From contig OY782500.1 of assembly GCA_963677885.1 (NCBI GenBank), positions 3,286,001 to 3,350,000 on the forward strand: 64,000 nucleotides of DNA. Direction: 5' to 3'. The stretch is from UBA1351 sp963677885 (lineage in GTDB: Bacteria; Bacillota; Clostridia; Lachnospirales; Vallitaleaceae). The position numbers and the translations under genes are program-made. The notes under the pieces were generated by a model that was given only the letters and a program-made list of their open reading frames with translations, ran no database searches and was not told the DNA's origin. Positions 51,582-61,293 of the stretch are shown piece after piece (position 1 is the first letter of the stretch; each line of letters opens with the position of its first letter).

Positions 51582-52548
51582 TTTGATGACGGTGGTTGGT
51601 TTGCTTATTGCCCTTTTAATTACCAGTGTTGTATTCACTACCCTTATGATTAACCGGGAAGAGGACAAAAAAGAAATCTATCTGATCTTAAAGACTATAG
51701 AACCTAATATCGGCTTTTGGGATAACCTGACCAATGGAGCCCAGGTGGCGGCCACTGAATTGGATGTTGAAGTCATCGTTACCGGTGTTCTGGATGAAAC
51801 AGATGTTGAAGGACAGACCCGTCTTTTACGTCAGGCCATTGCTGCAAAACCGGCAGCCATTGTCATTGCAGCCGGAGACTATGAAGGTATGGTGGATGTC
51901 TGTAATGAGGCCTTTGAAGCAGGGATTCCCCTGATCACTATTGACTCGGATGTAAATATTGACAGGAACCATTCTTTGGTGGCCACCAATAATATTGAAG
52001 CCTCCAAACGGATTGGCTTTGAACTTGGAACCCTTATGAAAGGATCCGGAGATGTAGCTGTTTTTGCCCATGTTGAAGGTGTTTATACAGCCATTGAAAG
52101 GATTGAAGGCTTTCTTGGGGGTATTGCCCATAACGAGAATATTCACGTACTTGAGGATATCATATACTGTCACAACTCCAGACAGATAGCTAAGGACAAT
52201 GCCCTTAGAATACTCCAGGAAAACCCAAATATTTCTGCCCTTTATGCAACCAACGAACAAACCCTTCTTGGCGTTGCAGATGCGGTTAACCAACTGGATA
52301 TGAAGGAAAAAATAATTGTTGTTGGCTTTGATATTAACGAGGAAATAGCTTATTATATTGAAAAGGACATTGTCGATGTCACCTTGGTTCAGGATTCATT
52401 TTCCATGGGCTATCTAGCTATACAGGAAGCCATAGACCAGATTAATCGGGAAGAACCAGAGACCATTGATACAGATGCCATTATGATCAATAAGGAGAAT
52501 ATGTTTCTGACCAAGAATCAAAAACTCTTGGTTCCAACAGTGAAGTAA
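51568..52548 (+). CDS. Membrane-anchored sugar-binding protein of the sensor system
   Basis: A 326-residue ribose-binding-family protein. The N-terminal hydrophobic segment (MTVVGLLIALLITSVVFTTLM) has no lipobox Cys and no clear cleavage site, suggesting a membrane anchor. KEIYLILKTIEPNIGFWDNL, IVIAAGDYEGMVD and VVGFDINEEIAYYIE are the family core. ATG at 51568 overlaps the kinase gene by 14 bases and has GGAGGAGG. No permease or ATPase accompanies it, so it is more likely a sensing partner than a transporter part, as XylFII is for LytS in Clostridium beijerinckii. Confidence 0.85.
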   Translation: MKKNNLMTVVGLLIALLITSVVFTTLMINREEDKKEIYLILKTIEPNIGFWDNLTNGAQVAATELDVEVIVTGVLDETDVEGQTRLLRQAIAAKPAAIVIAAGDYEGMVDVCNEAFEAGIPLITIDSDVNIDRNHSLVATNNIEASKRIGFELGTLMKGSGDVAVFAHVEGVYTAIERIEGFLGGIAHNENIHVLEDIIYCHNSRQIAKDNALRILQENPNISALYATNEQTLLGVADAVNQLDMKEKIIVVGFDINEEIAYYIEKDIVDVTLVQDSFSMGYLAIQEAIDQINREEPETIDTDAIMINKENMFLTKNQKLLVPTVK

Positions 52549-52637
52549 AATTGGAAGTTAGTGTGTAGGATAGTCAGGAGCTTCCACTTGAATCAAATTT
52601 TTTACTTAATTGACAATACATGACGAGGAGATTGAAG

Positions 52638-54314
52638 ATGGGCAATTACTTGGAAAAAATCAGTAAAGACCGGGTTAAAGGCTTTTTGAGAAGCGAGGGT
52701 AGAAAAATTGTGAACGGAGAGGGTGAGGAAATCCTCTTGGTTGGCTGGGGACTGGGCAACTGGCTTCTCAATGAAGGTTATATGTGGAAGTCTTTTGGTA
52801 ACATGCGTTTTGACAGACCCAGGCGGATTGAGGCTGTCATTGAAGAGCTGACAGGAAAAGACTACAAGGAAGCTTTCTATAAGACATTCCATGAAACCTA
52901 TGTAACAGAAGCAGATATTATGGATATGGCTGAGCTGGGCTATAACTCTGTCCGTATTCCTATAAACTGGCGACTTTTTATGGAGGAAGGCCAAGGGATT
53001 AACTTTAAGGATCAAGGATTCAGACTTCTGGATAATTGTATTGATTGGTGTGAAAAACACCGTCTTTACGCCTTTATTGATCTACACGGAGCACCGGGAG
53101 GACAGACCGGAGCCAATATTGATGACTGTATTGATGATGTTCCACGACTTTTTATGGATCAGCATCATTGGGACCAGGGGATTGCCTTGTGGAAGGAAAT
53201 CGCCTACCGCTATAAGGACCGCTATATTGTCGGTGGTTATGACCTCCTTAATGAACCTATCCGCCCTGCTTATGGCACAATGAAAGACTATGATTATATG
53301 GTTCATGACCTGAGAAGGTTCTATGAAGAGGCCATTAAGGAAATCAGACAGTTCGACAAGGACCATATGTTTAGTATTGAAGGCCATCACTGGTCAACCA
53401 ATACAGAGGTTTTTGACCGTATCTATGACCCCAATATGGTAATCCATTTCCACCGATACGGCTGCAATCCCGACTACCTTGCCTATGAAGAATTTTTGGA
53501 ATTATCGGAAAAGCTTAACCTGCCTTTGTGGCTGGGAGAAACCGGTGAAAATACTTTGGAGTGGTTTTCAGCCATGTACCCACTGGCTCTTGATCTTGGA
53601 TTCGGCTATAATCTCTGGCCTGCCAAGAAAATGGATTGTAATAACTCACCATATTCTATTAAAAGACCCAAAAATTGGGAGCGGATTCTTGACTATCTGG
53701 AAGGTGGACCGCACCCAGGATATGACGAGGCCAGAGCAATATTTGATGAATATCTGGAAAACATTAAGCTGGAAAACTGTGACCATCTGAAACAAGTGAC
53801 CCAGGTCGTCTTTAGGCTACCAGGTACGACACTTATGGGTGTTGATTTTGATGAGCTGCCTGGACCTGGCATATCTTATAAGCGAGTCCTTGATGAGGCT
53901 CAAAAGGGGGACTCAGATACTGAGAAAGCTCCTTCAACCCATAGAAATAATACCGGTATGGACATTGTTCTGGGCAGACAACCCAAAGACAAGCGGTTTG
54001 GTTTTGATTGTGGATGGGATGATTATGTCCTACGCCTTAATAAGGATGAGTTTGTTAGCTACAGCTTTTACGGTGGTTTAGGAAAAAGTCTTTTCCGGAT
54101 TTATCTGAAAGACATAAAGGCTGGACATTTAAAATGTCTTGTTAATGATAGAGAAGTTTTCCATCAGGATTTGAAGGGTTCAGGTGAAGCTTTCATGGCC
54201 ACAGTGCCATTGCAGGACCTTGTCGGTGATGATTTTACGACCCTTGAAAAAGTTCTGCTGAAGCTTCAAGTTATTGATGGATTGGTAGAAGTTGAGAAGA
54301 TTGAGTTTAGATAG
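52638..54314 (+). CDS. Glycoside hydrolase, GH5-type, intracellular
   Basis: A 558-residue protein. Residues about 10-370 are a GH5 clan-A barrel: LVGWGLGNWLL, GYNSVRIPINWRLF, IDLHGAPGGQTG, the acid/base Glu in GYDLLNEPIRP, and the nucleophile Glu in LWLGETGENTLEWF. The last 170 residues look like a beta-sandwich carbohydrate-binding domain. No signal peptide. It may cleave imported oligosaccharides. It follows the sensor system, which may control it; substrate unknown. ATG at 52638 has GAGGAG. Confidence 0.87.
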   Translation: MGNYLEKISKDRVKGFLRSEGRKIVNGEGEEILLVGWGLGNWLLNEGYMWKSFGNMRFDRPRRIEAVIEELTGKDYKEAFYKTFHETYVTEADIMDMAELGYNSVRIPINWRLFMEEGQGINFKDQGFRLLDNCIDWCEKHRLYAFIDLHGAPGGQTGANIDDCIDDVPRLFMDQHHWDQGIALWKEIAYRYKDRYIVGGYDLLNEPIRPAYGTMKDYDYMVHDLRRFYEEAIKEIRQFDKDHMFSIEGHHWSTNTEVFDRIYDPNMVIHFHRYGCNPDYLAYEEFLELSEKLNLPLWLGETGENTLEWFSAMYPLALDLGFGYNLWPAKKMDCNNSPYSIKRPKNWERILDYLEGGPHPGYDEARAIFDEYLENIKLENCDHLKQVTQVVFRLPGTTLMGVDFDELPGPGISYKRVLDEAQKGDSDTEKAPSTHRNNTGMDIVLGRQPKDKRFGFDCGWDDYVLRLNKDEFVSYSFYGGLGKSLFRIYLKDIKAGHLKCLVNDREVFHQDLKGSGEAFMATVPLQDLVGDDFTTLEKVLLKLQVIDGLVEVEKIEFR

Positions 54315-54322
54315 GAGGGCCT

Positions 54323-54883
54323 ATGTGTAAAATCAGGTGTTTTGGGGATAAACCGGGGCAGGAAGCTTATGCCAAGTACCATGACGAAGAATGGGGGAAG
54401 CCGGTCTATGATGATCGAACCCTTTTTGAGTTTTTAATTTTGGAAGGAGCCCAGGCCGGACTTTCCTGGTATACTATTTTAATTCGTCGTGACGGCTATA
54501 GAAAAGCCTTTAAGGATTTTGACCCTCTGAAGGTGGCTGGTATGTCAGATTATGAATTGGAAGAACTAAGACTGGACGAGGGAATCATCAGGAATAAACT
54601 GAAAATTTACTCAGCAAGAACCAATGCTCAGGTCTTCCTGAAGATACAGGAAGAGTTTGGTTCTTTTAGTGACTATCTGTGGTCTTATGTGGACCACAAA
54701 CCTATTATCAACCATTTTGAATCTTGGGATCAGGTGCCTGTAACTACTGAAATCAGTGATGCCTTGTCCAAAGATCTTAAGAAACGTGGTATGAAGTTTG
54801 TGGGGTCAACTATTATGTATGCTTATATGCAGGCTGTAGGTTTGGTTGATGATCATTTGGAAACCTGTTTCCTTAGGCATTAG
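54323..54883 (+). CDS. tag: DNA-3-methyladenine glycosylase I
   Basis: A 186-residue TAG. The Zn-binding residues are visible: Cys near the start (MCKIRC), His20 in YHDEEWG, and His/Cys in DDHLETC at the C-terminus. LILEGAQAGLSWYTILIRRDGYRKAF and FVGSTIMYAYMQAVGLVDDH are diagnostic. It removes alkylated adenine from DNA. It begins 9 bases after the glycosidase gene, an unrelated partner within an apparent sugar operon. Confidence 0.94.
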   Translation: MCKIRCFGDKPGQEAYAKYHDEEWGKPVYDDRTLFEFLILEGAQAGLSWYTILIRRDGYRKAFKDFDPLKVAGMSDYELEELRLDEGIIRNKLKIYSARTNAQVFLKIQEEFGSFSDYLWSYVDHKPIINHFESWDQVPVTTEISDALSKDLKKRGMKFVGSTIMYAYMQAVGLVDDHLETCFLRH

Positions 54884-55039
54884 GAAAATATGAGACAAAA
54901 TGATGAAGAATCATACATAGGGAAAAAGAATCCATTACATTTGTCATTAAGTCAGTGACTTATTGCAATTGTATGCCTCCACTTTAGAGAGTATGATAAC
55001 CAAAGAGTTAGTTATACAGATAAGAGGAGGAAAGATTTA

Positions 55040-56056
55040 ATGATGAAAACAAAACTAATGATTTTGCTTGTACTTATACTTGCTTTAATGGTTTTTGCAG
55101 GATGCGATGGGGCAGGTGGAGCCAGCGACTCAAGCAAAACACAGGATACATCTGAAGAAGCCAATGTTTCACTAGAGGCAGAAAATCCAAGTGACTCAGA
55201 TGACGGGACCCCTGTGGTTGCTGATACCAGTCAAGAAACTGGAAGTGGAGAGACTAGGGAAACATCCGGTGGAAGTAATCTAGCCCAAAGTGGAGAAATC
55301 CAGGGTGTGGTATATAGAATCCTTGGATGTCGGGAACTAACCAAGGAAGAATATGATCCGGGATACGATGGCATGGTCGGAGTACTGGTAGATATGGTCA
55401 TAGAGAATACAGGTGATGATATTATCAGCCTTGCGCCTATGATGGCCTTTGAAATTGAAGGTGACAGTGGCGAAAGCTATAGCGTTGATGCCTTTGCCAA
55501 GACCTTTTCCGGTGACCTGTCAACTCTCGCCGGCAAGGGAAAAATCATTACAGGTTCCTTTGTTTTCCCAGCCAATGTAGAGGATAGCGGCTTTAGACTA
55601 AATATTACACCGGACTTTATGAGTGATGATGCGTTGGTTTTAAGCTTCGAAAAAGGTCAGATTTATGAAGACAACACCTACCAGTCATCCACTGATGGAA
55701 AAGGTTTAGGCAGCCAGTTTGACAATGAAGAATTATCCTACGTGATTAATGATGTTTCTTTCCTTCAGGAGGAAGATCATATGAGTCTGTCCATTTTTAT
55801 GACCGTTCTCAATAATACAAGTGATGATTATGATGAGTATCAAATTCCTTTTACCCTTATTGGTCAAGATGGTATTGAGTGTTCTCTCAGCTACAAAATG
55901 GGTAATTCAGAGCTTGCCGGTATACCAGCCAGCGGAAGCAAGGAAGTCGAAATCATCTATGAGATTAAAAGTCCTGATGTGACAGAGTATGATTTATACC
56001 TGTCCCCAATGGGTAGAAATGATCGATGGGATATGATTCATTTTTCGATTGACTGA
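55040..56056 (+). CDS. DUF4352-like lipoprotein
   Basis: A 338-residue lipoprotein with signal MMKTKLMILLVLILALMVFAGC (lipobox FAGC) and an acidic, low-complexity linker to about residue 85. Two immunoglobulin-like beta domains follow; the first (VYRILGCRELTKEEYDPGYDGMVGVLVDMVIENTGDD) resembles DUF4352 domains of Gram-positive lipoproteins, the second begins near YVINDVSFLQEEDH. Role unknown; likely cell-surface. RBS AAGAGGAGG. Confidence 0.8.
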   Translation: MMKTKLMILLVLILALMVFAGCDGAGGASDSSKTQDTSEEANVSLEAENPSDSDDGTPVVADTSQETGSGETRETSGGSNLAQSGEIQGVVYRILGCRELTKEEYDPGYDGMVGVLVDMVIENTGDDIISLAPMMAFEIEGDSGESYSVDAFAKTFSGDLSTLAGKGKIITGSFVFPANVEDSGFRLNITPDFMSDDALVLSFEKGQIYEDNTYQSSTDGKGLGSQFDNEELSYVINDVSFLQEEDHMSLSIFMTVLNNTSDDYDEYQIPFTLIGQDGIECSLSYKMGNSELAGIPASGSKEVEIIYEIKSPDVTEYDLYLSPMGRNDRWDMIHFSID

Positions 56057-56101
56057 AATTGAAAATAATTGAAATAAAAACTCAAATAGGCTCTCTGATT
56101 C

Positions 56102-58648
56102 TTAGTTATCCCTAAGAAATTGGAGGGCTTTTTCTTTGTCTAGTGGTTTGCTGAAGTAATAACCCTGGATGGTATCACAGTTGAGTTCCTGGAGAATTTC
56201 CAATTGTTCCTTGGTTTCAACACCTTCTGCTGTTAGCTCAATGCCTTTTGTATGGGCGATGACGTTCATGACATGGACTAATTCTCTATTAAACTGACTA
56301 CTGGATATTTCATCAATAAAGGCCTTGTCGATTTTCAAGACTGTTACAGGCAGTTCTTTAAAATAGCTTAGGGATGAGTAACCGGTTCCAAAGTCATCCA
56401 GGGCTATTCCAAAACCATAGCCATGTAAGATGTGAAGGTCTTTTTTGCTCATAGAGTAGGAATCAATTAAAACTGTTTCAGTCATTTCGAGGCAAATCTC
56501 ATGAATATCGACACCAACTGCCTTAACTAAACCTAAGAGCCTTTCAACAAAATCTTTGGACTTTAGCTGCAAGGCAGAAATATTGATTGAGATTGTTTTC
56601 TTGTCTTCAGTGCTTGCATTAACTTCTTTAATGAAATTAAGGGCTTCCTCAATAATCCAATATCCAATTTCAACAATGACTCCCATTTCCTCAGCAACGG
56701 TAATCAGTTCAAAAGGAGATACTTGGCCCAGAGTGGGACTTTTCCATCGGATTAAGGCTTCATAGCCTTGTAGCTTACCGGTTTTAGCATTTACATATGG
56801 CTGGTAGTTTAAGTAAAACTCACCTTTTTTGATTGCATCTTTTATGGCTGTTTGCAAGAGGATTTTTCTTTCCAGGCCTGAGTCGAAGGTGGCATCGTAG
56901 AAGGTGTACTTGTTTTTGCCGGAGTTCTTGGATTTATAGAGGGCCATATCGGCTTTTTTTATGAGTTCATTGCGGTTGTTCCCATTATCCGGGAAGACGC
57001 TGACACCCATACTGATGGTTAGATAAAAACGCTTATCCTCGACTTCAATAGGTGATTCAAAGGCCTCTTTTATTCGCTCTAATAACAAAACAATATCTGT
57101 TTTGCCACTGTTTAATGGAGAAAAGATAATAAATTCATCGCCACCAAAACGTCCGATGTTAACATGTTGGTCTTCAAATTGGAGTAATTTTTCTCCTGTT
57201 TTTTTGATAACGATATCACCGGTATCATGGCCATATGTATCGTTAATATATTTAAAGTTGTCCACATCTACAAAGATAACCGCTTTTTGATTGGTGGAGT
57301 CTCCAATTTCAGGCTCTTCTTTTAAATTGGCTTCAATGATACCTATGATTGAAAAACGGTTATTAAGGCCGGTGAGGAGATCGGAGTATATTAACTCATG
57401 AATACGGATATCCTGAATTTTTATTTCCTCAAAAGAAGCTGTCAGTTCTTGATTGACATTGGCCAGTTTTATATTGGTTTCTTCCATCTCTTCGTTGGCT
57501 GCTTCCAGTTCTTCGTATGCGTTTACCTTTTCGGCCAGTAGTAAGTCGGAATTTTCTTTGCTTAGTCTTAGTTCATGAAGAAGCTTTTGGAGTCGGTCTA
57601 TCATATGATTATAGGCATGGTTGACAATACCAATCTCATCATTGCTTGTATCCAAATCTACTTTAGTTAGGAGACCTTCTTCAGATTTGCTCATAACATG
57701 GGCAACATCAGAAAGCCTTTTTGAGATTGAGTTCGAAATTAGGTGAATCAAAAGGTAGGAGAGAGAAAAAACCAAAAGCATAGCAAGAAGAAGAAAGACT
57801 AAGGAATCTCCAAGCCGATTAAAAATATTTTGGTCCTCTACCAAAAAAACTATTTTCCATCCATCTGCCAGATGACGGTGATCCAGGTTCATAACATAGG
57901 CAGATTGTTTATCACTAATAGCCTCAAGGTCGAAGGTCTGTACCTCATCAATATTCTTATAAATGTTATTGCTGGTAGCTATGATTTCGTTATCCGGATT
58001 TATAAGATAAACCAGGCTTTGACTTTGGAAATAATCATCCTGAAGTTTAGTCGAAATGGTTGAGGATAGGGTATCTTGTTTAATGAGATTCGTCGTTTTA
58101 TTAAGGCTGTTGGAAAGGTTGGATATCATAACAAGATGCATGTCCTTGGAAACAAACTCCGTTTGAAAAAGAAAGGCATATTTGATTTCTTGAAAATCTA
58201 AATACCAGTCTTCATTTTTGAGCTCATCACTTAAATATACCAAATATGAACCATCAACAAAATCCTCTCTGTTGTGGTAGAGAACGATAGAATTTACTTC
58301 GGGAAAAGCCCACTTCATAACATTAATTCTGTTTTCAGCAGCTTTCAAATCGATGAAAACATCATAATATGTATCAGAATCATCAGCTTCAAGAAGGCTT
58401 GAAAGGTCTTCCTCAGCAATGAAGTATTTTCCAACTTGAATCATCTCATCGATCATTGATAGGACATTGCTTTCAACCCTTGACATAGCAGAGTTAAGGG
58501 CTAGAGACTCACGACTTCTGATTTCACCAAAGATACCGTTTAGGAAGAAAGTGAAAATGATAAATAATGGAATGACAATACCAAATATATACATGAGAAG
58601 TATCTTGTTTTTGATACGGATGTTATTGAATTTATTATGCAATTTCAT
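56102..58648 (-). CDS. Membrane GGDEF-EAL cyclic-di-GMP protein
   Basis: About 848 residues. Two transmembrane helices (near residues 20-40 and 285-310) enclose an extracellular sensor domain, then HAMP (SNSISKRLSDVAHVM), a coiled coil rich in Glu (residues about 360-420), a GGDEF domain (IGRFGGDEFIIF) and an EAL domain (YEALIRW, DDFGTGYSS, AEGVET). All active-site motifs look intact, so it may both make and degrade c-di-GMP. ATG at 58648 has AGAAGGA at good distance; ATG at 58666 lies too close to GGAGGG. Confidence 0.9.
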   Translation of the reverse strand: MKLHNKFNNIRIKNKILLMYIFGIVIPLFIIFTFFLNGIFGEIRSRESLALNSAMSRVESNVLSMIDEMIQVGKYFIAEEDLSSLLEADDSDTYYDVFIDLKAAENRINVMKWAFPEVNSIVLYHNREDFVDGSYLVYLSDELKNEDWYLDFQEIKYAFLFQTEFVSKDMHLVMISNLSNSLNKTTNLIKQDTLSSTISTKLQDDYFQSQSLVYLINPDNEIIATSNNIYKNIDEVQTFDLEAISDKQSAYVMNLDHRHLADGWKIVFLVEDQNIFNRLGDSLVFLLLAMLLVFSLSYLLIHLISNSISKRLSDVAHVMSKSEEGLLTKVDLDTSNDEIGIVNHAYNHMIDRLQKLLHELRLSKENSDLLLAEKVNAYEELEAANEEMEETNIKLANVNQELTASFEEIKIQDIRIHELIYSDLLTGLNNRFSIIGIIEANLKEEPEIGDSTNQKAVIFVDVDNFKYINDTYGHDTGDIVIKKTGEKLLQFEDQHVNIGRFGGDEFIIFSPLNSGKTDIVLLLERIKEAFESPIEVEDKRFYLTISMGVSVFPDNGNNRNELIKKADMALYKSKNSGKNKYTFYDATFDSGLERKILLQTAIKDAIKKGEFYLNYQPYVNAKTGKLQGYEALIRWKSPTLGQVSPFELITVAEEMGVIVEIGYWIIEEALNFIKEVNASTEDKKTISINISALQLKSKDFVERLLGLVKAVGVDIHEICLEMTETVLIDSYSMSKKDLHILHGYGFGIALDDFGTGYSSLSYFKELPVTVLKIDKAFIDEISSSQFNRELVHVMNVIAHTKGIELTAEGVETKEQLEILQELNCDTIQGYYFSKPLDKEKALQFLRDN

Positions 58649-58805
58649 TGTGCATCCTTCTTTCATCCCTCCCTTCTATTATATATTATATGTGAGAAAT
58701 ATGTTATCTGAATTTATTAATTATCGAGTTCAAAGTGATTTAGTAATCTGGAACCTTCAAGTGCCTGTATGAAAAAATATATAATTGAAGAATAAATAAG
58801 ACATC

Positions 58806-58890
58806 TTGTATTACAATTGAAGTAATAAAAACGAGAAAATATACATTGACAAAGTTAAAAAGACGAATTATACTAATAGTTGTAATACAA
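58806..58890 (+). promoter_or_regulatory. Promoter bracketed by two GntR-like operators
   Basis: TTGACA (58846-58851) and TATACT (58869-58874) are 17 bases apart. TTGTATTACAA lies at 58806-58816, and the same site in reverse orientation, TTGTAATACAA, at 58880-58890, 74 bases (seven helical turns) apart. The sequence resembles FadR/GntR-family sites; no GntR gene is in the window. Confidence 0.7.
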
Positions 58891-58953
58891 CTTAAGAATT
58901 TTCACCTCTTGTTTTGAATGCCGCTTACAACTTCATTCAATTAAGGAGGATGT

Positions 58954-59949
58954 ATGCAAAAGTTCAAAGTTTACGTCAGTGATTATGACTATGGAAATCT
59001 AGACGTTGAAAAAAGCATCCTTGAACCAATAGGTGCAGAAGTCATTGGCCTTCAATGTAATACCGGTGCAGGTCTTGCAGAACAGGCTAAAGATGCGGAT
59101 GCCATTCTTCAACAATATGCTAAAATCTATCGCGATACAATTGAGCAATTGGATCATTGTAAAATTATTGCTCGTTATGGTATTGGCGTAGATATTCTTG
59201 ATGTTAATGCAGCCTATGAAAAAGGAATGGTTGTGACCAATGTACCGGACTATTGTCTGGATGAAGTTGCAAATCATGCTTTAACATTATCTTTAAATCT
59301 CATGAGAAATATCCCCTTTTATGATCAGGCTGTGAAGTCTGGGGACTACAGATGGCAAGCATGGAGAGGTCCTGTACCAAGACTTCGGGATGCTACTTTT
59401 GGTTTAATCGGATTTGGTAGAATAGCCCAAAATTTAGTGAAGAAAATCCAGGCCTTTGGGGCCAAGATTATTGCCTATGATCCCTTTGTATCAGCAAGTT
59501 ATATGAAGACTTGCGGTGTTGAGAAAGTGGAACTTGATGATATCTTTATTAGATCCAATGTTGTAAACGTTTTATGCCCATACAATAAGAGTACCCATCA
59601 TATCGTTAATGAAGAATCCTTGAATCTTATGCGGGATGATGCTTATTTAGTATGCGTTTCAAGAGGAAAATGTGTGGATAATCAGGCTCTTTACAAGGCC
59701 CTGGTCAATAAAAAAATCGTTGCAGCCGCCTTAGATGATCCGGAAGAAGAGCCAATGAAAATTGAGAACTGGAGTCCGGATATGAATCCATTAACCAGCT
59801 TGGATAATTGCATTTTTACTCCCCACACAGCTTATGTATCAACAGGAGCTCTAGCTGAATGCAGAAGAGTAGCTGCAGAAAATGTTAAAGCGGTTTTACT
59901 TGGGAACAAACCCTTTGACCTTGTTAAACCAAGACCCAAGGAAGTATGA
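58954..59949 (+). CDS. D-2-hydroxyacid dehydrogenase (CtBP/phosphoglycerate dehydrogenase-like)
   Basis: A 331-residue NAD-dependent 2-hydroxyacid dehydrogenase. ARYGIGVDILDVNAA, NAD-binding GLIGFGRIAQNLVKKIQAFG, and the catalytic region VSRGKCVDNQAL (Arg), DDPEEEP (Glu) and FTPHTAYVSTGA (His) are present. It is closest to the CtBP-like branch. First gene of the operon to the right edge; probably oxidises or reduces a sugar acid. Substrate unknown. Confidence 0.88.
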   Translation: MQKFKVYVSDYDYGNLDVEKSILEPIGAEVIGLQCNTGAGLAEQAKDADAILQQYAKIYRDTIEQLDHCKIIARYGIGVDILDVNAAYEKGMVVTNVPDYCLDEVANHALTLSLNLMRNIPFYDQAVKSGDYRWQAWRGPVPRLRDATFGLIGFGRIAQNLVKKIQAFGAKIIAYDPFVSASYMKTCGVEKVELDDIFIRSNVVNVLCPYNKSTHHIVNEESLNLMRDDAYLVCVSRGKCVDNQALYKALVNKKIVAAALDDPEEEPMKIENWSPDMNPLTSLDNCIFTPHTAYVSTGALAECRRVAAENVKAVLLGNKPFDLVKPRPKEV

Positions 59950-59959
59950 GAGGTGTTTT

Positions 59960-60637
59960 ATGAAAAACATAATTAAACCAAGACCAAATATAGATGAAAA
60001 TTTAATTAAACCATTTAGAGATATGGAAGATGTTATGTCTCTTTCAGCTATCATCAGTGACTGCATGGACAGAGATTCAACGATGAGACCATACATGAAA
60101 CCAAAAGCCGCTGACAAGGTTATTATTGGTCCAGCTGTTACGGTAAAACTGACCGCAGGAGACATAGTTGACTGTTTGGTTGTTTTTGATGAAGTTAAGC
60201 CAGGTGATGTCATTGTTATTGACGCTTTCGGTGAGGAGAACACCTCGATATGGGGTGGTCTTATGTCTGGACTTGCTAAAAATGAAGGAGTAGTTGGTGC
60301 CGTTATAGACGGTTCCTGCAGGGATACAGACGAAGCAAAGTTTCTTGACTTCCCTGTAACGGCAAAAGTCAGCGGACCAAGAGCAGCACATACAGCTACA
60401 TCGGGTAGAAAAGAGCCGATTGAAATCAACGTACCAATTGTATGCGGTGGCATAATTGTCAATCCGGGAGATCTGGTGGTTGCGGATGAAATTGGTGTGT
60501 CTGTTGTACCTTATGACCAATTGGAACGGGTGGCTATGGAGGCTAGGAAACTGGCCGATGCTGAGGAAGCATCCCGGAAAGAAATTTTAAAAGGTGCTAC
60601 CTATAAAGACCTTTTAGAGAAATTCGGAAGAATATAG
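59960..60637 (+). CDS. RraA-like protein (HMG/CHA aldolase family)
   Basis: A 225-residue RraA-superfamily protein, from ATG 59960 with AGAGGTG upstream. SAIISDCMDRDSTM, GPAVTVKLTAGD, EENTSIWGGLMSGLAKNEGVVGAVIDGSCRDTDE and GGIIVNPGDLVVADEIGVSVVP are the family motifs; the Gly-rich region with Arg-Asp (CRDTDE) matches the metal-dependent aldolase/decarboxylase members. In this operon an aldolase or oxaloacetate-decarboxylase-like role on a sugar-acid intermediate is more plausible than RNase E inhibition. Confidence 0.85.
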   Translation: MKNIIKPRPNIDENLIKPFRDMEDVMSLSAIISDCMDRDSTMRPYMKPKAADKVIIGPAVTVKLTAGDIVDCLVVFDEVKPGDVIVIDAFGEENTSIWGGLMSGLAKNEGVVGAVIDGSCRDTDEAKFLDFPVTAKVSGPRAAHTATSGRKEPIEINVPIVCGGIIVNPGDLVVADEIGVSVVPYDQLERVAMEARKLADAEEASRKEILKGATYKDLLEKFGRI

Positions 60638-60644
60638 GTGGACT

Positions 60645-61292
60645 ATGTACCGGATTATTGAGCGAATTAAAAAGGAGAAGATTATTGCAATCGTACGTGG
60701 TCTTCCAGAGGAAAAAATTATCAAGACATGTAGGGCCCTTGAAAAAGGTGGAATATCTGCTATAGAAGTTACCTTCAATCAGTCAAGTCCAACCTGTATA
60801 GAGGACACCTGTAAAGGTATTCAGTCAATCAGTGACCAACTGGAAGGAGTTTGTGTTGGGGCAGGTACTGTCATGACACTTGATCAGTTGGAGAAGGCTG
60901 TAGAAGCGGGAGCGAAGTATATTATTTCACCTCATACAGATATTAACTTGATTAAGCGAACTAAAGAGCTTGGTGTTGTTTCTATACCTGGTGCTCTTAC
61001 ACCAACTGAGGTAGCCATGGCTTATGATGCAGGTGCCGATTTTGTGAAACTTTTTCCTGCAGGAAATCTTGGAATTGGCTATATAAAAGCCTTAATGGCT
61101 CCTATTAACCATATTCCAATGTTGGCTGTGGGAGGAATTGATGCAGGTAACACAAGAGAGTTTCTGCAGTTGGGTTTGGCAGGAGTAGGTGTTGGATCCA
61201 GTCTTGTTAATATGCAATTGATAGAAGCGGATAAGTATGATGAATTGACAGCCTTGGCAAGTGAATTTTCTAGGGCCTTGAAAGGAGATTAA
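60645..61292 (+). CDS. KDPG/KHG-type aldolase
   Basis: A 215-residue class I aldolase: KIIAIVRGLPEE, GISAIEVTFNQSS with the catalytic Glu, VGAGTVMTLDQ, SPHTDINLIKR, and the Schiff-base Lys in GADFVKLFPAGNLG. It splits 2-keto-3-deoxy-6-phosphogluconate-like substrates to pyruvate and an aldehyde phosphate. Together with the kinase downstream it forms the lower part of a KDG pathway. Confidence 0.92.
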   Translation: MYRIIERIKKEKIIAIVRGLPEEKIIKTCRALEKGGISAIEVTFNQSSPTCIEDTCKGIQSISDQLEGVCVGAGTVMTLDQLEKAVEAGAKYIISPHTDINLIKRTKELGVVSIPGALTPTEVAMAYDAGADFVKLFPAGNLGIGYIKALMAPINHIPMLAVGGIDAGNTREFLQLGLAGVGVGSSLVNMQLIEADKYDELTALASEFSRALKGD

Positions 61293-61293
61293 A

